64,000 bases of DNA from Centipeda flueggei ATCC 43531. Lineage in GTDB: Bacteria > Bacillota > Negativicutes > Selenomonadales > Selenomonadaceae. Position numbers and translations under genes: made by a program. Positions 57,801 to 64,000 of the stretch are shown piece by piece. The notes under the pieces are model-generated. The model made no database searches and had not been told where the DNA came from. It worked only from the letters and a program-made list of their open reading frames with translations. Position 1 is the first letter of the stretch, and the number at the start of each line of letters is the position of its first letter. Location of the stretch: contig NZ_GG694006.1 in assembly GCF_000160695.1 (NCBI RefSeq), forward strand, positions 426,532 through 490,531, given 5' to 3'.

Positions 57801-59468
57801 CTACTTGATTTTGCTCCACGTATCCTTCAGCCCGACGATGCGGTTGAACACTATATGATCCGGCGTAGTATCCGGGTCAACAACAAAGTAACCGACGCGC
57901 AGGAACTGATAGCGCATCCCTGCCGCTGTGAGACGGACGCTCGGCTCCACCTTCGCGTCTGTCAGCACCTCAAGTGAGTGCGGGTTGAGCGCCGCAATGA
58001 AGTCTGCCGGCTCCTCCTCGCCCTCCTCTGCCGTACGCAGTAGGCTGTCATAGAGGCGCACCTCCGCTGTGAGTGCATGCTCTGCCGCGACCCACTGGAT
58101 CGTCCCCTTCACCTTGCGGTTCGCCGCCGTACCGCCGCTCCGCGTCTCTGGATCATAGGTACAGCGCAGCTCCGTGATCTCGCCCGCCGCATCCTTTACG
58201 ACTTCCTCACAGCGGATAATATAGGCGTGCTTGAGGCGCACCTCGCCGCCCGGCTTCAGGCGGAAGAATTTCTTCGGCGCATCCTCCATAAAGTCTTCGC
58301 GGTCGATGTAGAGTTCGCGCCCAAAGGGCACATATCGCCGTCCTCCGTGCGTCGGGCTGTTCTCGGCGAGCAGATACTCCGTCTCGCCCTCAAGATAGTT
58401 CGTGATGACAAGTTTCAAGGGACGCAGCACCGCCATAATGCGCGGCGCGTTGTGGTTCAGCTCATCGCGTACACAGTGCTCAAGCATGGCGCTGTCCACC
58501 GTGCTGTTACTCTTGGCGACGCCGATCTCCTCGCAAAAGGCACGGATGGCTGCGGGCGGATAGCCGCGCCGCCGCATCCCCGAGATGGTCGGCATACGCG
58601 GATCGTCCCACCCGCGCACATGCCCCTCCTCAACGAGCTGGCGCAGCTTGCGCTTGCTCGTGATCGCGCCCGAGAGATTCAGACGTGCGAACTCGATCTG
58701 ACGCGGCCGCTCCCCCGCAGGGAAGCCCAGTGACGTGAGCAGCCAGTCGTAGAACGGGCGATGCTCCTCGAACTCCAGCGTGCAGAGCGAGTACGTAATG
58801 CCCTCAATCGCATCCGAGAGCGGGTGGGCAAAGTCATACATCGGATAGATACACCACGCATCGCCCGTCCGATGATGAGACACATGGGCAATACGGTAGA
58901 TCACGGGGTCGCGCATGACGAGATTCGGCGACGCCATGTCGATCTTGGCGCGCAAAACGCGTGCTCCGTCCGGAAACTCACCCGCACGCATACGCGTGAA
59001 GAGATCCAGATTCTCCTCGATCGAGCGCCCGCGGCACGAACTTTCCTTGCCCGGCTCGGTCAGCGTACCGCGATAGGCCCGGATCTCCTCCGCCGTGAGA
59101 TCATCCACATAGGCAAGCCCCTTCTTAATCAGCTCGACTGCATATTCATACAGCCGCTCGAAATAGTCCGAGGCATAGAACCGCCGATCGCCCCACGAGA
59201 AGCCGAGCCAGCGGATGTCCTCCTGAATGGAGTCCACATACTCGACGTCCTCCTTCGTCGGGTTCGTATCGTCAAAGCGCAGATTGCAGAGACCATTGTA
59301 ATCCTCAGCAACACCGAAGTTAAGGCAGATGGACTTTGCGTGTCCGATGTGCAGATAGCCGTTCGGCTCGGGCGGAAACCGCGTATGGATCCCCTCCGCA
59401 TGTCGTCCCGCACGCAGATCTTCGTCGATGATATTTCGGATAAAATTTGATGTCTTTACATCCGCCAT
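57801..59468 (-). CDS. glnS: Glutaminyl-tRNA synthetase
   Basis: 555-aa class I synthetase. HIGH motif within [17 protein letters not shown] and a KMSKS-equivalent TSKRK in [12 protein letters not shown], followed by two anticodon-binding beta barrels. GlnRS (rather than GluRS) is indicated by the length and by the motif [18 protein letters not shown] 59468 starts MADVKTSN and has AGGAAC upstream; a longer frame adds an unrelated leader. Many Firmicutes rely on GatCAB instead, so its presence is notable. Confidence 0.94.
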   Translation of the reverse strand: MADVKTSNFIRNIIDEDLRAGRHAEGIHTRFPPEPNGYLHIGHAKSICLNFGVAEDYNGLCNLRFDDTNPTKEDVEYVDSIQEDIRWLGFSWGDRRFYASDYFERLYEYAVELIKKGLAYVDDLTAEEIRAYRGTLTEPGKESSCRGRSIEENLDLFTRMRAGEFPDGARVLRAKIDMASPNLVMRDPVIYRIAHVSHHRTGDAWCIYPMYDFAHPLSDAIEGITYSLCTLEFEEHRPFYDWLLTSLGFPAGERPRQIEFARLNLSGAITSKRKLRQLVEEGHVRGWDDPRMPTISGMRRRGYPPAAIRAFCEEIGVAKSNSTVDSAMLEHCVRDELNHNAPRIMAVLRPLKLVITNYLEGETEYLLAENSPTHGGRRYVPFGRELYIDREDFMEDAPKKFFRLKPGGEVRLKHAYIIRCEEVVKDAAGEITELRCTYDPETRSGGTAANRKVKGTIQWVAAEHALTAEVRLYDSLLRTAEEGEEEPADFIAALNPHSLEVLTDAKVEPSVRLTAAGMRYQFLRVGYFVVDPDTTPDHIVFNRIVGLKDTWSKIK

Positions 59469-59499
59469 GTTCCTATCCCTCTGTCCGTATAATTCCATA

Positions 59500-60285
59500 T
59501 CAATCGTTCTGTGCGCAGTACCGATCGATGTAAGCGCGCAGCTTTGCTACGCCCTCGGCAATCCCCGCCTGCGCAGGAAGGCTCGCAATAAAAGTGTCCA
59601 CATAGCCACGTTCTACAATGCGGCGCAGCGTCCACATAAAGTTGATATCGTAAATCCACATGAGACGTACGATCTTGCGGTCTCCATTCGTACGCAGACG
59701 GTAGTAGTCCGCCTGTCGTCCTGCGGCAAAGTCCGCCACGAAATCGGGGCTGACCTCCTGCGCTGCGTCCGACGGGACGAAGTTCGGTGCCTTCTCCGCG
59801 CCCTCCGGCGTGAGGAACGGGAGGAGAACGCGATAGATGTCAAGCTTGTCCGCATCACGGATCACCTTGGCAAAAAACAGCTTGCGCTCATCTCTGGTCG
59901 GAGCAATTTCCTTTTTGTTGTGATATTTGATCGCAAAACGCACCGCCTCTGCATCCACATCGCTAAGCGGCGCGAGGATATTCTCCTCTGCGAGTACCTT
60001 CAGTCCGAGTTCCGCATGATCCTCCGACGCAGCATCGTTGAACGTCCGATAGCGGGCATACTGCCGAAACCGTCCAACATCGTGAAAGAGTCCGATGATC
60101 TCAGCAATAGCCATATCGTGCGCATGGCATCCAAGATGCTTGGCAAGTGCGCGGGCATGTGCCGTCACATAGCCGGTATGAATCTCCTTGAGCTGAATGC
60201 CGCGCATGACCTCGGGGTCATTCGTTCGGAAGGAACGCATATAGGAGACCATCCAGCGGTGCATCTCCGTCAGCATATCCTGCAT
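59500..60285 (-). CDS. HD-domain metal-dependent phosphohydrolase
   Basis: 261-aa protein with an HD domain: [16 protein letters not shown] supplies the first His, [13 protein letters not shown] the HD pair and [12 protein letters not shown] the last Asp. This is the same arrangement as other (p)ppGpp- or nucleotide-hydrolase-like HD proteins, but the substrate is unknown. ATG 60285 with AAAGGAAG is used. It lies between glnS and the ftsZ paralogue. Confidence 0.82.
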   Translation of the reverse strand: MQDMLTEMHRWMVSYMRSFRTNDPEVMRGIQLKEIHTGYVTAHARALAKHLGCHAHDMAIAEIIGLFHDVGRFRQYARYRTFNDAASEDHAELGLKVLAEENILAPLSDVDAEAVRFAIKYHNKKEIAPTRDERKLFFAKVIRDADKLDIYRVLLPFLTPEGAEKAPNFVPSDAAQEVSPDFVADFAAGRQADYYRLRTNGDRKIVRLMWIYDINFMWTLRRIVERGYVDTFIASLPAQAGIAEGVAKLRAYIDRYCAQND

Positions 60286-60317
60286 CTGCGTTCTTCCTTT
60301 CACGTACACACCCCCAA

Positions 60318-61298
60318 TCAGCCCTTTGCCGGTGCAGTATAGGCATCGTCAAAATCCGTTGCGACAAGCGTCGCCTGCACCTTTTCCTCCATATCATCCT
60401 GCACAACCAATCCTGCAATGATATTCACGGCAGGATGCGTCTGCGTATGGACATAGTGCACAGCCTCGTCCACATCGCACAGACTCATCTTTGGTCCTCC
60501 CGTAAGGTTGAGCACAACACCGCGTGCTCCTGTGATATCACGGTCAATCAAAGGGCTTTCAATGGCACGCTGCACTGCCTTTTGGGGTGTCTCATCCGTG
60601 CCGATGGCGAGCAGCGTGTCGCTGGATGTCCCTTGGCGGAATATCGTCATTACATCGGCAAAATCGACATTGATGACGCCTGTCGTCAGAATCAGCTCCG
60701 CCACGCAGCCAACGGTCTGGCGCAGGACTTCATCGGCAAGAGCAAAGGCGTCGATAAAAGACATCTTGCGATTCGGTGCGATTTTCAAAAGATTGTCATT
60801 GCGGATCGTAATGAACGCATCGGTCAGCTCCTGCATACAGGCAATTCCTGCCTGTGCCGTCTGCATCTTGCGCGGCATTTCAAAGTGAAACGGCGTCGTC
60901 ACCACGCCGATGGAGAGGATCCCCATATCGTGTGCGATCTCTGCCACGACAGGTGCCGCCCCTGTTCCGAGTCCGCCGCCCATCGTCGCCGTAATAATGA
61001 CAAGATCCGTTCCATCCAGCATCTTTCGGATGGCTCTTTCCTCATTGCGCGCCGCCTGCTCACCGATCTCGACGCGGCCGCCTGTGCCGCGTCCCTGTGT
61101 CAGTCTCTCCCCGATAGGCAGCACCGTAATCCCCTGCTTGCTCAGTGTGTTGAGCTGACGCAAATCAGAATTGATGCTGATGAGCATCATGTCAAGATCA
61201 TAGTTCTCGCGCACATTGGACAGGATGTTGCCCCCGCCGCCGCCCACACCAACGACCTTGATCGAAATTTTGGGTTTGATGATTCCCTCGGTCGGCAT
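60318..61298 (-). CDS. FtsZ/tubulin-family GTPase, divergent paralogue
   Basis: 326-aa FtsZ-like protein. It has the N-terminal VVGVGGGGGN loop (16-24), the tubulin signature in the form GGGLGTGAAPVVA (107-119; canonical FtsZ has Thr where Leu110 stands) and the T7 synergy loop VINVDFADVM (208-217). It ends right after the GTPase/C-terminal domains, without the linker and conserved tail peptide that bind FtsA/SepF. No divisome genes adjoin it. It may act as a separate polymer or modulator of division. ATG 61298 has GGAGG at 6 nt. Confidence 0.85.
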   Translation of the reverse strand: MPTEGIIKPKISIKVVGVGGGGGNILSNVRENYDLDMMLISINSDLRQLNTLSKQGITVLPIGERLTQGRGTGGRVEIGEQAARNEERAIRKMLDGTDLVIITATMGGGLGTGAAPVVAEIAHDMGILSIGVVTTPFHFEMPRKMQTAQAGIACMQELTDAFITIRNDNLLKIAPNRKMSFIDAFALADEVLRQTVGCVAELILTTGVINVDFADVMTIFRQGTSSDTLLAIGTDETPQKAVQRAIESPLIDRDITGARGVVLNLTGGPKMSLCDVDEAVHYVHTQTHPAVNIIAGLVVQDDMEEKVQATLVATDFDDAYTAPAKG

Positions 61299-61309
61299 AT
61301 CACACCTCC

Positions 61310-62188
61310 TTATTGATCGCACTCTTTCGGTGTTGTCTGTGCCATAAAAGCACCACACAGCAGCAGCATACAGCCAAGCAGCTGTGCCATGCTCATCGCT
61401 TCATCGAGCACCGCCCATCCTGCCGCAGCGGCAAAGACAGCCTCCATCGACATGAGAATTGCCGCCTGTGTCGGTTCGACATACGACTGTCCCAGAATCT
61501 GACACGTATAGGCAACACCACAGGAAAGAATCCCCGCATAGGCAATCGGGAGTACCGCAGCAAAAAGTGCCTCCCATGTACAGGACTCAAAGAGTACGGC
61601 AAGCAGCGCACTGCCAAGCGTACAGATCAGCATCTCCATAAGGCACAGCTCGATGGCATCCACCATCTGCGCAAAACGGTCAATGAGCAGAATCTGCGCC
61701 ATCCAGAAGAACGCACAGATAAAGACAAGCACATCGCCCCGGTTCAGCGTCGTTTCCCCGTAGGCGGAAAGAAAGTACACCCCTAGAAAAGCAAGCAATG
61801 CCCCGCCCCACTGCAGCCGTCCGATACGGCGTCCGAGAAGAACGGCGGCAAGCGGCACGAGTACGATGTAGAGCGTCGTGATAAACGCCGTCTTACCCGC
61901 TGTCGTCGAGAGGAGCGCCACCTGCTGCAGCGTCACGCCGACAAACATCGCCAGCCCGACGGGAATCCCGGCGCGAAAGCCCGAATGGAACGTGCCCGCG
62001 CGCCGCTGCGCCTTACGCTGTCCGCGATAGAGCAGCCAGAGCGCCGTCATGAACAGGGTCCCGAGGGCAAAGCGCGCTGCTGCATAGGTATAGGGACCAA
62101 GCCCCTCCATCCCGAGAATCTGTGCGACGAACGTCGTCCCCCAGAAGAAAGCCGCCGCCAGCAGCATCAAACTCCCACGCAGGCGCAT
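61310..62188 (-). CDS. DMT-family transporter (EamA repeats)
   Basis: 292-aa membrane protein with ten predicted helices in two EamA repeats; typical segments are FFWGTTFVAQ near the start and AILMSMEAVFAAAAGWAVLDEAM near the end. Such proteins export or import amino acids or metabolites; substrate not identifiable. ATG 62188 starts just after the glnQ stop; an in-frame longer reading lies in glnQ. It is co-transcribed with glnPQ, so an amino-acid-related role is possible. Confidence 0.86.
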   Translation of the reverse strand: MRLRGSLMLLAAAFFWGTTFVAQILGMEGLGPYTYAAARFALGTLFMTALWLLYRGQRKAQRRAGTFHSGFRAGIPVGLAMFVGVTLQQVALLSTTAGKTAFITTLYIVLVPLAAVLLGRRIGRLQWGGALLAFLGVYFLSAYGETTLNRGDVLVFICAFFWMAQILLIDRFAQMVDAIELCLMEMLICTLGSALLAVLFESCTWEALFAAVLPIAYAGILSCGVAYTCQILGQSYVEPTQAAILMSMEAVFAAAAGWAVLDEAMSMAQLLGCMLLLCGAFMAQTTPKECDQ

Positions 62189-62189
62189 C

Positions 62190-62909
62190 CTAGAGCACCT
62201 TTGACAGGAAGCTGCGCGTACGCTCCTCCTGCGGATGCTCGAACACCTCGCGCGGTGCCCCCGACTCAATGATGCGTCCCTCGTCCACGAAGAGCAGGCG
62301 GTCGCCTACCTCACGGGCAAAGCCCATCTCATGTGTCACAATAACCATCGTCATGCCCTCGTTAGCGAGGGCACGCATGACATCGAGCACCTCGCCGACC
62401 ATCTCGGGATCGAGTGCCGACGTCGGCTCATCGAAGAGCATCACCTTCGGGTGCATCGCGAGAGCACGCGCGATGGCAACACGCTGCTGCTGACCGCCCG
62501 AGAGATTGTCGGGATAGGCATCCGCCTTCTCCGCCAGCCCCACGCGTGCCAGCAGCTCACGCGCCGTTTTCTCAGCATCGGCGCGTGCGATATGCTTTAC
62601 CTTCATCGGGGCGAGCATGATGTTGTCGAGCACCGTCATGTGCGGGAACAGGTTGAACCGCTGGAACACCATGCCGACCTCTTCACGCACTTTATTGATG
62701 TTTGCCTCGCCCGAAAGTGTGATGCCGTCGATGGTGACCTCGCCCGCCGTCGGCTCCTCGAGATGATTCATGCAGCGTAAAAGCGTGCTCTTGCCGGAGC
62801 CGGACGGACCAATGATGACAACGACCTCCTTCTCCGCAATGGAGAGATCAATGCCCTTCAGCACCTCATCCGCGCCGAACGACTTACGCAGTTCTTTAAT
62901 CTCAATCAT
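62190..62909 (-). CDS. glnQ: Polar amino-acid ABC transporter ATP-binding protein
   Basis: 239-aa ABC ATPase: Walker [11 protein letters not shown]-loop, signature LSGGQQQR, Walker [15 protein letters not shown] and H-loop THEMGFA, the classical GlnQ arrangement. ATG 62909 overlaps the permease gene by 8 nt. With GlnP it powers uptake of polar amino acids; the binding protein is not adjacent. Confidence 0.94.
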   Translation of the reverse strand: MIEIKELRKSFGADEVLKGIDLSIAEKEVVVIIGPSGSGKSTLLRCMNHLEEPTAGEVTIDGITLSGEANINKVREEVGMVFQRFNLFPHMTVLDNIMLAPMKVKHIARADAEKTARELLARVGLAEKADAYPDNLSGGQQQRVAIARALAMHPKVMLFDEPTSALDPEMVGEVLDVMRALANEGMTMVIVTHEMGFAREVGDRLLFVDEGRIIESGAPREVFEHPQEERTRSFLSKVL

Positions 62910-63573
62910 GGACGCGGCACCTCCGTTCCAGATACGCGACAAAGCGCGAGATCGTCAGCGTCATCACGAGGTAGATCACGGCGACGCTCATCCAGATTTC
63001 AAACGACCCGTAAGTCTTCGCGATAATGAGCTGCCCGCGCCGCGTCAGCTCCTCAAAGCCGATGACGGAGACAAGGGACGAATCCTTCAGCATCGCAATA
63101 AACTCGTTGCCGAGCGGCGGAATGACGCGCTTGAACGCCTGCGGCACAATGATGTAGCGCATGGTCTGCAGCCACGTCATACCAAGTGAGCGCCCAGCCT
63201 CCATCTGCCCCTCATCGACCGACTGTATCCCCGCACGAAAAATCTCCGCCACGTACGCGCCGGAGTTGATGCCGCAGGCGGAGATCGCTGCGATGAACGG
63301 ATCGATGCGCTGCCCCGTGATCACAGGAAGGGCAAAGTAAAAGAGGAAAATCTGCACGAGCAGCGGCGTGCCGCGGAAGAACTCCACATAGACCTCCGCC
63401 AGCATCCGCAGCGGGCGCAGATGCGAGATGCGCGCCACGCCCACGATCAGACCGATCACAAAACCGATCGCTGTCGAGAGCACCGTGATCTGAATCGTCA
63501 CTCCAGCACCGACAAGCAGGAGCGGGAACGAATTAACCACGAGATTCATATCGAAATTCATAAACTCATCCAT
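62902..63573 (-). CDS. glnP: Polar amino-acid ABC transporter permease
   Basis: 223-aa membrane protein with about five helices and the EAA-type loop ([23 protein letters not shown]), the His/Glu/Gln-family permease. ATG 63573 is listed; an internal ATG 12 nt downstream follows GGATGAG and is also possible. First gene of glnP-glnQ-DMT-ftsZ-like run. Its promoter is a consensus TTGACA/TATAAT pair next to element B. Confidence 0.9.
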   Translation of the reverse strand: MDEFMNFDMNLVVNSFPLLLVGAGVTIQITVLSTAIGFVIGLIVGVARISHLRPLRMLAEVYVEFFRGTPLLVQIFLFYFALPVITGQRIDPFIAAISACGINSGAYVAEIFRAGIQSVDEGQMEAGRSLGMTWLQTMRYIIVPQAFKRVIPPLGNEFIAMLKDSSLVSVIGFEELTRRGQLIIAKTYGSFEIWMSVAVIYLVMTLTISRFVAYLERRCRVHD

Positions 63574-63606
63574 TCCGTCAATAGTACGACGGCATAAACA
63601 GCCGTC

Positions 63607-63774
63607 TTAAGGAAGCATTGATCAATTCAGCGCCATCATCTTGACGCATCTTGTTTGCCCGCACGTCGGCGAAATATCCTCCACAGAGCACCATTCTGCC
63701 TCCGTTTTTCCACCGCGTTCGGACGAAAAACCTGCGCCAATCTGACGACCTTCATTTTATCAGTGATTCCTTAA
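63607..63774. repeat. MITE-like element, copy B
   Basis: About 168 bp with terminal inverted repeats TAAGGAAGCATTGATCAA and TTTATCAGTGATTCCTTA (near-complementary). Related to copy A at 9884-10046 over the full length, the two lying in opposite orientation. The ends read TTAAGG and CCTTAA, so a TTAA- or TA-type target may have been duplicated. It lies 2 bp downstream of the -10 box of the glnP promoter and would form most of the glnP leader. Confidence 0.8.
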
Positions 63775-63776
63775 AT

Positions 63777-63805
63777 ATTATATTTCAATCCCCCTGCGCT
63801 GTCAA
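63777..63805 (-). promoter_or_regulatory. Consensus promoter of the glnPQ operon
   Basis: Minus strand TTGACA (63800-63805), 17-nt spacer, TATAAT (63777-63782): the consensus hexamers and spacing. The start of transcription would fall inside element B. Confidence 0.75.
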
Positions 63806-63833
63806 TAAATTCACGCTCTTTACAGCTGTTGTA

Positions 63834-64000
63834 TTACGTTAATTCACATTCCCAAATCTCACGGCACATTTCTCTGTTTTTGTCCCATTCATTGTAAGGT
63901 TCACTCTTCGTTCGATGAAATCCAAATTTATCATAAAGATGGCGTGCAGGCTTTAAGAGATCGAGTGTCCCCAGAAAGAGCTGGCGGTAGCCTTTTCCGC
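63834..64000 (-). CDS. GNAT-type N-acetyltransferase, C-terminal part (runs off the window)
   Basis: Partial gene: about 54 codons are visible, ending at TAA 63834-63836. They include GKGYRQLFLGTLDLLKPARH and LYDKFGFHRTKSEPYNEWDK, the C-terminal acetyl-CoA-binding region of a GNAT acetyltransferase (similar endings occur in MarR-GNAT fusion proteins). Substrate and N-terminus lie outside the window. Confidence 0.75.
   Translation of the reverse strand, partial: GKGYRQLFLGTLDLLKPARHLYDKFGFHRTKSEPYNEWDKNREMCREIWECELT

Noticed and set aside
57436-57819. 127-codon minus-strand frame overlapping the small unknown gene
   Set aside because: No good ribosome-binding site, atypical composition, overlaps the end of glnS.

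Overview
The window is a GC-rich bacterial chromosome segment, apparently free of rRNA, tRNA, CRISPR and intact insertion sequences. Almost every gene lies on the minus strand; the exceptions are uraA-rluA and a PepSY gene. The gene content fits a diderm Firmicute of the Negativicutes, most likely Selenomonadaceae (Selenomonas/Centipeda/Mitsuokella type). This rests on: tilS-hpt-ftsH order, an RNA polymerase delta-type gene beside pyrG, mfd-yabN-HU and divIC-S1 neighbourhoods, bifunctional birA next to type III pantothenate kinase, many GTG/TTG starts with strong GGAGG sites, and a large surface-glycan island. The taxonomic call is inference from content and order, not from a marker gene comparison.

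Layout (right-to-left transcription unless stated). 1-4221: birA, coaX, dusB and an M18 aminopeptidase form a cofactor/tRNA-modification operon. 4312-19130: a glycan island with three GT2-type glycosyltransferases (one clearly fused to a methyltransferase), one GT4 glycosyltransferase, CDP-glucose synthesis (rfbF), an epimerase/reductase, an RmlC-like epimerase, two FkbM methyltransferases, three tandem radical SAM/SPASM enzymes and a truncated B12-type radical SAM remnant. 19252-34769: housekeeping genes (ftsH, hpt, tilS, S1-domain gene, divIC, a GT28 glycosyltransferase, SDR, HU, a MazG-less yabN, mfd, pyrG, rpoE-delta, argS, DUF1934). 34848-36179: cheX and a CheY-CheX fusion. 36245-42376: glyoxalase, putP, a rubredoxin gene of only 53 codons, and a YesMN-like two-component system next to an orphan periplasmic binding lipoprotein. 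42738-48230: uvrC, leuA, a DUF2156 gene and manA. 48437-50577 (+): uraA-rluA. 50645-54283: amino-acid binding lipoprotein, zinc-ribbon protein and an OmpR-type two-component system, divergent from a PepSY protein (+). 55109-63573: DUF1848, an ArsB/NhaD permease, a small unknown protein, glnS, an HD-domain protein, an FtsZ paralogue, a DMT transporter and glnQ-glnP. 63834-64000: the 3' end of a GNAT acetyltransferase.

The observations I rate highest are: (1) two copies of a ~165-bp element with matching terminal inverted repeats, one of them sitting 2 bp downstream of the -10 box of a consensus promoter for glnPQ; (2) a divergent FtsZ paralogue without the usual C-terminal tail; (3) the triple radical SAM/SPASM array within the glycan island; (4) a G-run cluster with quadruplex potential immediately after a stop codon; (5) a PepSY protein whose domain is split by an Asp/His/Lys-rich insert, with direct repeats in its promoter. 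All functions are inferred by reading motifs; no database search was run.
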